In this document: positions 33,383 through 44,729 of the stretch, in pieces
How the letters are laid out: every line of letters starts with the position of its first letter
Numbering within the stretch: the stretch's first letter is position 1
NCBI GenBank assembly: GCA_024195265.1
Contig: JAJLRJ010000003.1
Location: forward strand, 30,932,643-30,996,642
DNA length: 64,000 bases
Direction of reading: 5' to 3'
Source: Dendrophyllia cribrosa
Lineage: Eukaryota > Cnidaria > Anthozoa > Scleractinia > Dendrophylliidae
Program-made: the position numbers and the translations under genes
Notes under the pieces: generated by a model
The model's database searches: none
The model's input: only the letters and a program-made list of their open reading frames with translations
What the model was told of the DNA's origin: nothing

Positions 33383-35395
33383 TTTCCTTTTTGTCTGTTT
33401 TTTTTTGGTCAGTTTTGTTGACCTTTTGATAGTCTTTCTTGACAATGTAAAGTTTTCACCCAAACGTTGCGGAATGTGGAAATTTTGATCGTCAAGTAGC
33501 CATCGGTGGGAAGAGCAAATTTTCCTTTGATTTTGTAACATAAGTTCAGGTTGTTTGCGTGAACTCCAGTTCAATTCATCCAATCGGTCTCATCTGGGTA
33601 TGCTTAGCAAGATTTCCTCCTTCCCTTGCCGATAATTGTTAAAAGTATCTTCAGACGCTAAAACTGATGACGTCACAAATGGTACAACATGTATGACCCT
33701 AAACAGCGCCTAAAAGCGCGCTTAGGAGTCAAAGGGTTAACATCTTTATCGATCTTTCAAATAGCTAACGCCATCCAATTGCTTTGGTGATTGCAGACAC
33801 CAGAAAAAAGATAAACATACAAAAAGAAGAAGGCCTTCCTGTTCAAGAACTCCACCTACGAGGTAACACAACGTTTTGAAGACAATTTTAACTTTCGTTA
33901 GTGGTAATCAGGTTTTAATATCAATTGATACGGATTAATTTATCTGTTTTTAAAAGATTCGAAAAGATCCACTTTCCATGGGTCAGTGGGGAAAGGTGGA
34001 TGGTCACCCCGGGGGGGGGGGGGGGGGGGGGGGGTGTAGTTGCGTTAATTTAGGATAGGCGTGTGCCGCCAAGGTTCTTAAAACCTGACCCTATTTAAAG
34101 GTAAAAAAGTCGAAAATTGATACCCTTTTCAACGCCCAAAACCGAAAAAATTACGTTAAGCTGGGCAGTTGAAGCTTTTAAAGAACTATATCTAAGGATC
34201 ACAATACCAAAAAGGATACCCTATTTATTAAGGACCGACCACCTCAAAAACCATACCCTTTGGGGCAGCACATACCGTACCTTAGCAGTAAATTGTTTCT
34301 TAACTTTTAAGAGAGATTTTTCTCTGACCTCGACTGACTTTAGCTGGTAACGATAAAGTCAGTTTTGAACGATAAATTGCAAACTGATTGCAAGGCTGTA
34401 CTATGAAAAAGGACCAATTTATTGGTCGATATTTCGACCTAATGCTTCTGCATTCAAAAGTGAAGGAGGGATGAATTATAAATGAATGAATGAATAACTT
34501 TATTTAAGTGTCAACGGTATTTAGCTAAAAAACTAATTGGGGACACTATATAAAGTATTCAATATATTAAAGTTTACCCTTGTAAAAATTTTACTAATAG
34601 GAACATTAATACCCGAAAAGAAACAATAATCTTGTCCTCTGTTTTCGCAATTCTGCGCCTTTGACCAGATTTTTGGTTGCTCTGTTATAACCATTTGTCT
34701 GCAGCATCTTTTTAAATAGTGCTTCCGCTAATGATAGTATTTTTAGAAGCCCATAAACTGGAATCAGTACGTCCATTGTACTCTTGTCAGAGCGTCTCAA
34801 AGACCATTAAAATTTTCCATTGATTTTTCCGCGATTTTGCAATCAATTATATAATCAAATTCTACAAATCATCAGCGAAGCAAAGCTTTCATCATCGCTG
34901 GAAAGAGTGCTCTAAAATGATACTAGAAGTAAATTGGTCTGTGATAACGACGTTGCACATGCTTCGTATGGTTGATTCTCTCCTCAGGTTACGAGCTACT
35001 ACTAGTTTTGAAAATGTAAATATAATACAAATCATAAGCAAAAAGCTCAAATCCCACTGCTTTATTAAATAAAAAAATAAAAATGTTATGAGTTAAATGA
35101 GAGACCGTTCTTTATAAGTCGGAGGAGAGAAAGAGGCAGATCCTAAAGATGCAAAATGCGCTGCATTTTAAGGTCAAAAAAAGGCGAGCCCATCAGGACC
35201 ACTCCTTTTTCTGTTGCAAAAGTTTGAGGCCCACCTATTTCTATCCCATTAGCGTATGGTTTTCCTTTCGCTAAATCTTTTGACACATGAATAAAGTTAT
35301 TTAAAGTTATTCCACTCCCTTCCCCCCACCGGTAAATAATGAACGGTCCCTAAGCAAGCGGTTTTCAAGGAGTGAAATTGCTTGTAATATTTTTA
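33383..35395. other. Non-coding stretch with poly-G tract
   Basis: No gene supported. It holds a G24 run at 34011-34034 that starts a repeat with the look of the homopolymer-ended family at 25.6 and 40.0 kb, and a (GAAT)n-like stretch near 34480. Confidence 0.4.
34011..34034 (+). repeat. Poly-G tract (24)
   Basis: Uninterrupted G run preceded by CCCC; probably the end of a dispersed repeat. Confidence 0.9.
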
Positions 35396-35607
35396 CAGTC
35401 CAACCCCCGTTTTATGGACACCTGCTTAATACTGTCACCTCGTGATTACGGACAGGTTTCTTTATCCGTGGGGAAAAGTCGTCTGTAAATTGAAACCAGT
35501 TCATGCGGACTACTAACACATTATCTTTGTCTAGTTGGCAGATTGTCATTTTATGTACTGGCACTGTCTAGGGTCCCCTCGGTTTCTATCTAAACGGGGT
35601 TCGACTG
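35396..35607. repeat. Mariner-like MITE, 212 bp
   Basis: The left end CAGTCCAACCCCCGTTTTAT and the inverted right end CAGTCGAACCCCGTTTAGAT match, and both sides are flanked by TA (35394-35395, 35608-35609). TA target and CAGT termini fit Tc1/mariner-derived MITEs. Non-coding. Confidence 0.8.
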
Positions 35608-36616
35608 TACCATCGCAGTTACAAGGTATGATGTAAACCCTAATTAGAATTCTACCATCCTCGTCCCCAGGGCTTTTCCCGTCCCTGTCATTTTCTAAGG
35701 TTGCGTTCCCAGGGCTTTTCCCTAAAAAAATGGGATAATAAGCTTCCAACTTTTTGTGCATGATACTAACTTTTTTCCATCTTGTAGCGGACAAAGTAAG
35801 TTGCTTTACTCTCAGCAGCCTGTCACCTCTTGCTTTTTTGTACTGCATCTATAGCCACAGATATTCTGTTTTTGATGCAAGAAAACCATAATTCCATTTA
35901 TCGTATCGCTAATCTGTTCGATTTAAGTTCAAGTTATTGTTTCATGTCACTGACGCTAAAGACAAAGCCTTACACTTCTTTAGTAAAGACTTAGGACACA
36001 ATTGCTTTCGCTGATTGTAATTTCACAGGCATGGTGAATTTTTGTCGATGCTGTTCAGTCCATCAGAAGATGTATTTGACATTTTTTGCTATTGAGCACA
36101 GCCCACACAATCGTTTTGTGTAACAGCAGAATAAGTACCTCTTGCTAACCGAGTTCGAGGGCCGTGCTGTAATTTACGGCCCGCGTTTTTCCCCTTCGAT
36201 GTATGGCCCAAAACACATGGGGCCGCAATTTACAGTACGGACCGAGAAAACGATGTTAGTAAGATAATTATTGTATCTCTGAGGTTAATCGGGCGTGCGG
36301 TTTCAAATCTAGCGGATCGTACAGTAGAATACAGCCCGCAAAATGGACAAATCACAGCGCGCGTACTAACTGAGAGAGATAGAGAGCTCTTGGGGTCTAT
36401 CTTTTCCCTAGACGAAAAGCACTAGGAACGAAGTTGATGTTTAGTCAGCGGTTAAACAAACTTTAAAATGCTGTCAGCGATTCTACTTGACAAAGATTAC
36501 ATGAGCGGGAGTACCCCAATTAACTTCCCCTGAGTTTTCGAGGATGGGTCTTTTACCATTTTCTAAAGGAATAAAGCCTTGGAAACGAGGTTGCAGCTCG
36601 ACGTTGAAATAATTAA
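35608..36616. other. Non-coding stretch
   Basis: No gene supported. A weak inverted repeat at about 36139-36262 (CTGTAATTTACGGCC vs GGCCGCAATTTACAGTACGG) may be an old MITE. The terminal repeat of the CACTA-like unit should lie here or further left but was not found. Confidence 0.35.
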
Positions 36617-39600
36617 TTAGTCGCATTCGTAAAAATTAGGAATAATTGACACAAAAGTTTCCCTCCCAACCTCGACAAACACATTCTTCCTGGTGATGGC
36701 ATTTACGTCAATGGCAACAACTTCTGGAGACTTTTCTACCCGTGTTGCCATTGGAATGTGGTTGTAAAAAATTCCTCCTCTATGAAAGTGCCTTGAAAGG
36801 GCAACAGAAACAGGGTTGTCTGCTTCTTCTCTTGGTGTGGTCAGGGGTGTGTTCTCAGTTGGAACCAAAAGGCGCACTACAGCTAGCTCATGGCTATTGG
36901 CCTTCATGTAAAACTGGACTTGACCAAACTGTGGTCTATTTCTTAGACATTCATTTGTGAAAGAAATTGTGTATGAATTTCTGGCGGTGACGCACGTGTA
37001 CTTGCTGCTATGGTACACCTGGCCCCTGTGCTTTATTCTCATAAATTTGGTAGCTTGGTAGCCAGGTGTCAGCGCCAACTCTCCCCTCCTACAGAGGAAG
37101 CCATTTACCGCCATTATTTCTTCGTCCGTCAGTTCTTCAGTGAACCCTGACCCCATATGGAGCCACCTTAAGTAGACTTGAAGTAAAGGTGGATGTAGTC
37201 TCGATCCTCAGTTAACGGACGTGTTTTGCGCTATGAGCCAGAAGAACGTCCGCGCATGTATAACTTCGTTATTTTAGCCACTGCTTACCATATAGAATTG
37301 CCATGCTGCGGTAAAAATCGTCTATAGCAGTTTCGGCGTTTCCAACTCTTCTTCTTTGATGTTATCGCCCAGCAAAACGTGTATTGCCCAAGCAAGTAAG
37401 GCAAAGTGCTCTAGGTATGGCGATGGCAGGAAGGGCATAATGCAGGAGCCATGCTCTGTGTTCATTCGCTTTAAATTGAAAATTCAAGTCAATGTAAATG
37501 ATTTGCTGTGAAACGTTTCTTTTTAATTTAAAAATTTGGGTCAAAATACTTTTTTTATATTACAAGGGTATCATATCAAGATGGAGTAAAAGTATATCAA
37601 TGTGTATGGTCCTGGCAGTTAATCTAAATAAAACATCAAGAGAATTGGGTTTTAACATATAATACCGAAAGCCCATTACCTTTCCAGTGGTCTCTGTCGT
37701 CCAGCTTCCGCGGCAGCCTAGAAATGCAATCCACTGTCCGTATGTTTTGTACGCGCTTGTTTAGAAGAGGACGCTGCGGGTGACGATAAATGCAAGAATA
37801 AAGATCACGAAAAAATGTTATGAACACTGTTCATACAGGTAACGGTGATCGTTTATCAATAAAACTTTTAAAAAAAACTTACTTTGTCTCCAATAAAGAA
37901 CGGTTGTGCCTTATTGTCTTTGGATAGCCAAAGATTTAATAGCTGTGGGACGACGCCCAGAAGAACCGCATGCATATAGTCGACCACAAAACCGGCAACG
38001 ATGTTGAACAGTTGATGGAGGAGAAGTACGCTCGCTCATTTGATACCTTGGCACTAAATAGAAATAAAAAATGGAGTTTCTGCTCAGAAGGCAATGATTT
38101 AAAATCTCTGGTTTCAGATCGATATCCTCTATCAATGTTGTATATTAAGAGGGAACCTACAGGTAAATACAGTCCAACTATAACAGAAAGAAGATAACCT
38201 CTAAAACAAAACTGTATTGTTTTCCAAAGAGTTGTGCATGCATATTAGTTTTAGTGCTCTTGGGCAGTTGATTATAAGTAATATTATTTACCAATTGCAG
38301 TAAATCTGGTACAGAATGAAAGAAAGAAATGGAAGATCCTGTGTATTCAACATCCCGGTTTGTTGGTTCTTTCCACTTCTCGTACCGCGTTTAGAACCTG
38401 GTCGCGGGTTCTGATGTTTATATTTGGCTCATATGGCCAGAGACGATGAAGGGCGTTTCCAGGTAGCTGTAAACAAAAGATGACTTAATTGATACCGAAA
38501 AGCAGTTTGGTATAAAAGAGGAGCAATCACTGTTCAACGTTCTTACAACTCGGTTTACCTTTTAAGAGCCAGCAATTTTCATTCCGCGAAGTTAACCCTT
38601 GTCGGGCGGGAACATTACATGAATGGGTGTTGCTGACCCGGAAACATTATAAAGTCGACACTTTCTCAATTGCCTTTTCTTAAAGCTTTCTTAAAGTGGA
38701 TATGGAGGTCAAACAGTTTTTTTTTTCTATCATTTATGGGTGTATCAACCTTAGTGCGACTTTTCGACCGCCCATTTTATAGAACATCATTCTTTTAACA
38801 ATAATTTAACAATAATTTAGGTTTCTGTGTACTTTACTATTAAATCATCAAGTCTAGGATACCGTTGTTCCTTTTTGATCACAAGTCGAACAACCGCTTT
38901 CCCCATTAAAATTTTTCATATTGCTTACAAGTGCACGCGATGGTGGGTCGTCAGGTGACTGTAGAAGCATACCCTGCACACCTCCCGAGTGCCTCTACTT
39001 GTGGTAAGGGTGAAACCTTACAAATAGAAAATAATATTATTTAACCTCTGAAACTTAGAAAACTAAAGCGTGATGTTCGGTTTTGACGATTGGCTCAGTT
39101 ATATCTAACTTGTGTAGAATGTTTCGGACTTTTTGCCGGGAAAACACCTACATGTATTATGAAAAAAGAAAAGACAAGCCTTTTATTTGTTTTATTACTT
39201 TTAAAAGAAGTTTTCGTTGAGCCCCCAAATAACGGGCAAAAACAAATTTCAAAAAGGAACAATCCCACCTAGCCAGAGGCAAACCTAATCATTTACAAGT
39301 TTAGTCGAGGTTTTGAACTAGGGAATACAGAGAACAACCCTAGAGTGGGAAGAGCGAGCTTTTTGAAATAGCCAAGAAGACGCATGCGTAGGAGGCTGAT
39401 TATGTTGAAACCAATGTAACACTTTAAACCATTCGTCTACGCGCTGCCCCCTTTTCAGCCAAGGGTAATAATGAAGGCGGCTGCTTTATTTCCTCCCTGT
39501 ACAAATTTAATACTTTTATCATATTGATGTATATGTTTGTTAGTATGTATCTATGTACATACCCTGTTCATAAATGGCATTTATTTCGTCAACAAAGGGC

Positions 39601-39949
39601 TTCAGATACACTTGCATATTTGGTTTGCCGGGTGCACACCACAGACCACACGTGATCATATGTTTCGGGGACATCCTAAGACAAACATAACATGCTCGAA
39701 ACAAATATATTTATTATCTATTTATTTAAAACGTTATTCAGAAAGGGATACAAAAAAAGAGGTCTTTGTCGGTGCCAGTCAATCTCTCAGCAGCTAACCG
39801 TACTCGGAATCCCCGCAGAAAAATCAAGTCAAACACACAAATTCCTTGGACACTTACTCCAGGGGCTCATCCAGACCCCTGGATAAGGTGAGGGGTTCGG
39901 TCTCTAAATTTGTTTTTGGCCATTCGGGCCCCAGTGTGTCTAAACATGA

Positions 39950-39981
39950 GGGGGGGGGGGGGGGCATTCCCCCCCCCCCCC
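39950..39981 (+). repeat. Poly-G/poly-C hairpin tract
   Basis: G15, then CATT, then a C13 run, inside an intron of the CACTA-like gene; the flanks (GGGGCTCATCCAGACCCC, GGACCCTCCCCTGGATCC) show it is the end of a dispersed G/C-ended repeat. Confidence 0.85.
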
Positions 39982-42597
39982 GGACCCTCCCCTGGATCCG
40001 CCAATGTACTCTTACATTTAAAGTCCTTGCTGCAAAAGAGTAACAAGGTCTTAACACTTGCCCGTTAATACGAACCAGTCTTAGGTAAATGTTAAGAAAT
40101 GATCCGCATAAGAAGGAAAGTGCTAACGGCAATGCACGATGGAATGTCAACTTTTTTCATTGTTACAACTAATGATCTCATTGGCTTAGACTCAAAGACC
40201 GCTAAAAAGTTAGGTTTCAAGGTGCATTTTGTTTGATTTTTTTAAGGTTTTATGTAATTTAAGACCCAACAGCAAAACATGCAAATTTTTAAAGAAATTG
40301 TATTTGAGGAACTTCGTCAAAGAAGCAAAATTATTAGCTATTGTCTTCTGCTATTTTGATTGGTTAAGCACGAACATTTCCTAAAATTTATCTGATGCAA
40401 ATGGATATTCTTTATTTTTATACTGAAATATAATTATAAACCATTAGCTCCTCTCCTATTCTTGAAATCAAAGACATTCTATGTGAGAAAGAGCCAATAC
40501 CGCAGAACAATGAAGTTTACTGTAGTTCTAATGTGAAGCGTTACTTAATGATATACATTTTGTCTTGTTTTGAGGCAATTGATTAAATACGTTACCTTAT
40601 TTTCGGGGGTAGTTCGTTAATTACGAAGTAAAGAGGCCACAATTCTCCTTTCTTCGAGCTCTGAAATATTGCCACTCCGTCAGTATTAAATGACAGGGAA
40701 ATGTTGTTCCGATTGGCAAGGAACCCACTGGCCACGTGTTTCTGGTAGTCGGCACTGTCCGTAATGTCGCGGATAACTCCCTCTTTTTTTCTTCTGTCAA
40801 AGGTACGTATTTTTTCATACAGCTCAGGGTCTGTGACAAAGTTTAGAAATGTTGTATACGTAAAATTTAAAATCATCGCAGTTCAAGGCTATATCTACAC
40901 CAGATCGTTTAAGTTTTAAAATAACGGCTGTTGACACTTTTAGTTTGTGTGTACTAGATGTCACTCAAGTTGTAGAACAAAATTAAAAACCAATGTGATA
41001 AAATGCGTAAGGTGTCTTTAATGGTCAATATAATGCCAAGTAGTCTTCTACAGGACCAGCTAGGGGGCGGCACGTTTCTCTTTTGGTGTTTCAAATATTT
41101 ACAAAATGGTAATGCGACTCCTAGACCACGAACTAGTTCATTTTGTTTCGCAACCTGATAGTTTTTTTTTTTTGTTCTACTATCAAAGATATTAATATCC
41201 AGATTTGAATGTAAACATGGCCAACGAAAAAGCTTTCCGTTTCCAGTAGTTGACAAGACTTTCGAGAAACGGGTGCCTACAGATCAGGAGTAAGAAGTAG
41301 AACAACGGATGTTTAACTATAAACCGTCCGCGTATGTAATTGGTTAACTAGATATATGAGGAAAGAAATAACACTAATTGCCAAGCTTAAGTACCTATGT
41401 GTGACTTTATTGGACAGACATCCCTCCCTATTAGTAAAATTGATATGTCGTCAAATTTTTTATAGAAATAAATTGCTGATAATGTAACTGGGAAACTGAG
41501 CCGTTCTGAACATATTGCATCATAGGTTGGAGAAACGGTATTGTACTCGAGGAAGTAGGCGAGACTCACCTTTCATTTTTTTTTTCAGTTGCGGTGTTAA
41601 GTCCCCAAAGTAGAATTCTAGAGGGGGCTTGGTCGCACCAGTACAACCGGGTTCTTCACAGTTGCGGCCTCCATTCACTTTTTTGTTGCAAATTGAACAG
41701 TATCTAAATGTGTTGCGACATTCCTGGCCATCAAACTTCTCTAAAAAGGTCTTCAACTTATATAAGGAAGTAGCGCATTTGTTGTTATCAGGGCAATGGT
41801 TCCTAACCAGCTTCAACAAGCTTTGAAATGCTTCAATGGTCAGACTGAACTTCTTAGCGAAGAAAAAAATCATCATGTAACTTGCCAAAACTGTGATGGG
41901 TGCACCATCATAGAGAAAGTCATCCTTGTCGAGATTGGTTATGCCTTCTGGTTCAACTTCCTCATCTTCACTTGATTCTAAAAACTGCCCATCTTCTTCC
42001 CATTCCCATTCCACGGACTCATCTCCATCTCCACTCTCACATTCCATTTCATTCCCACTTTCCTCCCCACTTTCTTCACGTTTGTCCATTTCCCGTACCA
42101 GCCCACTCGTTTCGGGCTCGGTGTCATTTGCTGTTTGTTTTAGATCTGTTTCTGAAAATTAAATTAAAAATCAACAATTAAAGGGAATAGACTCGTACGC
42201 ATCGTAAAGGGACGCATCGGAGATATTAAAGGTTTGAAACTTACTCTCGTTTTAAAACAGAGGCATGGGCGACTCGGGAATGGCCTATTCTGCTCTTGAC
42301 TTAGAGAAAAGGCCATTTGCCTGACGACGTGATTTTACTACCACCATTACCACCATTACTGCCGGAATCATTCAAGGTCTGGCTTTCTTGTGCAACTTAG
42401 GGATTTTGTTATCTAAAACTCGCTGGGATTACAGAATTTAATAACAAAGGAAAACCGAAATTGATTCTAGAAGTAGTGTTTAAATGACGCCATCGTGCAA
42501 ATGACCTGGATATAATTGGGAGGTTACTAAACACTTCAACGGCTGATGCTCCTTTCCTGTTTAGGTCCGCCTCCTTGTTTCATTCAAGAACATTGCC

Positions 42598-42653
42598 TGT
42601 AATTTGTTTCGGACTCAGTGCCATTTGCTGTTTCTTCTAGATCTGTTTCTTTT
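42598..42653 (-). repeat. Duplicate of the start of CACTA exon 2
   Basis: Minus strand reads AAACAGATCTAGAAGAAACAGC... and matches the first roughly 45 bases of exon 2 (from 42151), including the reading frame T-D-L-x-x-T-A-N. It lacks the TTTTCAG acceptor and the rest of the exon. Confidence 0.65.
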
Positions 42654-42704
42654 GCGCGTGTGAGCGCGTGTTTGACATGGCGGAGGAAATTCTCGTCCCC
42701 AGAG

Positions 42705-43025
42705 CCTCCTGTCCCTTTTAGCCGGCAAGGTCTGAGCACGAAGATCAAGGGGGCTCTGTAGACACAGGATTCAAAAGCCCGAGATTCTAGGGCTTACGAT
42801 CATTCTGATTTAAAAAAAAAAAACGGCTTCACGGCGTAAGTTGCAGGATTCTCTGTTGAAATGATACAGACTTTCTAACAGACAATCCTCCAACTTACGA
42901 CATGAGGCCGTTATCTTGAATCTGAGAGTAACCCAAAGTCCTAGAATCTACGACTTTCTAATCCTGTGTCTCCTGACTACCCATGACCTTGTGCTCTGGC
43001 CTTGCCGCCTAAGATGGACAGGAGG
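42705..43025. repeat. Long-arm foldback MITE in intron 1
   Basis: The arms start CCTCCTGTCC and pair along about 140 bp with the inverted right arm (GGACAGGAGG end), including the pairs GCAAGGTCTGAGCAC/GTGCTCTGGCCTTGC and ACACAGGATT/AATCCTGTGT. Non-coding. It lies in intron 1 of the CACTA-like gene, next to the exon 2 duplicate. Confidence 0.75.
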
Positions 43026-43203
43026 TTCTGGAGGTGTCCAATTACAGCTATCCAATTACACCCACGTGACCGCGCGCCAATTACATAGGAAATAGGCGAG
43101 TGGTTGACCAATCACAATCAAGAATTTTGTTGATACGATTAGAGCATTAATTGGACAGTTTTGTTCACCAATCATAAACTGGCGCATGCTTTTAAGCATG
43201 GCT

Positions 43204-43357
43204 ATCCTTCTGCAATAAAGACCCTGAGGACAATTGGCTAATTCACGCGGAGCGCTGAACATAGTAAATTTTCCCGTGAAATATTTCACGGCCACCGATT
43301 TCCTGAAAATCGAATGAACATAGTAAATTGTCCGCAGGGTCTTTATTGCAGAAGGAT
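43204..43357. repeat. 154-bp MITE with 32-bp TIRs
   Basis: ATCCTTCTGCAATAAAGACC at the left and its inverted copy at the right (43326-43357) pair over about 32 bp. Inside, GAACATAGTAAATT occurs twice in direct orientation. Non-coding. Confidence 0.85.
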
Positions 43358-44437
43358 CTCTTTTTTGGCCGGGGTTATGCCCAATGCATAAATTTCAGTG
43401 TTGTAAGTACTTAAAAGGACTCTGAGAGTAGCACCCATAGATCCCCTGCCTTTTATTTTCAGATCTTACCACATTATATTATCTCGGCTTCGTTTACTTT
43501 ATCTCATTAGATTTTGACAATAATGCGAGCTTATATGATTTTTTAAAATTTCAGCTAATAATGCACCTTAAATAAAAAATAATTGTCTTAATTATCAATG
43601 GAAATAGCCCGGTAAAAAAAACATTTGAACTGTATAGGTCGAGTAAGTAACGGAATTTTGAGTTAACAACATGCCAACTAAGAATTTCCGATTCAAAAAT
43701 ACATAAACTAACATGTATTGACATGTTAAACAGGTTAAAAATACCACTCCATTTTTCGCTAAGGAAAGTTTCAAGCCCTTAAGCATACACTGAAATGTTG
43801 ATTGACTGAGTTAACTTACGAATACATATCAATTATCGACCCCTAAAGTCTACAAATGTATGAACTTTACCGTTGTTGACCATTACTTAGGAGCACCAAA
43901 CGAATCATTTAGACGGAAAGCTGTTAGAAAGGCCTTTATAGTCATCTCAAAAATACGTAATAAACAAAACTAGAGTTTCTTCGAGTAAAATGTAGCCTCA
44001 AACTGTCGTAACATCGGAAAATTCACCGCCTCTTGTTTTCCGAGGGATAGAAATGTCGTTTCAGGTCCGCTAGGAAAGGAGAAAGCAGCTAGTAAATTCG
44101 GAGGATAATATTCCTTTTCTTAAATATTTTCTACCGCTGAAATATTCAACTATTCACAGCCCAAAGTGGATTAGCTGTCATATACTTTCATTTAAATCTG
44201 ATAAAATGATGTAGAAAAACAGTAAAATGCCAACCTAAGCGTTTTCCTAAAACATTTTCGTTTGATGCCCCTGTCCTATGATTAAGCTTAGGTTAAAGAT
44301 AAATCACCTTGATCTGATATCTGAATATCCTCCTCTTCCCTTCCTATTTCACTATTATGACGTCGCAAAGAACGAGCATGTACTTTTATCTCAGCATTTC
44401 TCAAATATTCTCTATACTTTCTTTTGCCTTGTGACAT

Positions 44438-44729
44438 CTTTAACGAAATACTCGAAAAGAGAAAAGCAGCCTAACTCTTCGTCTACCTCATGGTAACGGT
44501 TTTTTTGGAACTGAAAAGGGGTGGTGCGGGTGACATGAAGGCTGTCACTTTTTGTCAAACGATGACCAATGGAGGGGGACAGTGATAAAACCATCCAATG
44601 AAAATGCTCACATCGATACATAATAGCCATTCTAGCCAATCACAGTCCTACACGCACGGCGTCTACAGTACTAACCAGAAATCACTGAAATCCCGCCTAC
44701 CCAAATCACCGATATCGCACTTCGCCAAG
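44438..44729. promoter_or_regulatory. Divergent promoter region
   Basis: Only 292 bp separate the ATG of the minus-strand transposase (44437) from the ATG of the plus-strand small protein (44730). Transcription from this interval in both directions is inferred from the gene layout; no TATA box is clear. Confidence 0.5.

Larger units (their letters stand above)
36617..44437 (-). pseudogene. EnSpm/CACTA-like transposase, ten exons
   Basis: Exons read from high to low: 44437-44308 (ATG, MSQGKRKYREYLRNAEI), 42151-41570 (acidic, then Cys motif CSICNKK..NCEEPGC), 40830-40596 (ISLSFNTDGV, LWPLYFVINELP), 39675-39563 (ITCGLWCAPGKPNMQVYLKP), 39016-38939, 38466-38352 (ALHRLWPYEP), 38034-37883 (VVDYMHAVLLGVVPQLL), 37773-37680 (RLPRKLDDRDHWK), 37468-37289 (EHRAWLLHYALPA) and about 37176-36617 (to the stop; ELTDEEIMAVNGFL). 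Donors are GTRAGN-like and phases agree at nearly every junction. The VDYMH..LLG and R.LPR.L..R..HWK blocks are signatures of EnSpm/CACTA-type transposases. One frameshift lies in exon 5 and two compensating ones in exon 9, so this copy is probably inactive unless these are assembly errors. Element termini were not found. Confidence 0.8.

Noticed and set aside
36139..36262. Weak inverted repeat
   Set aside because: Arms match only in patches; mentioned as possible old MITE but not called.
41900..42181. Open frames on + opposite CACTA exon 2
   Set aside because: Antisense shadows of the acidic exon; Ser/His-rich because of GAA/GAG codons on the other strand.
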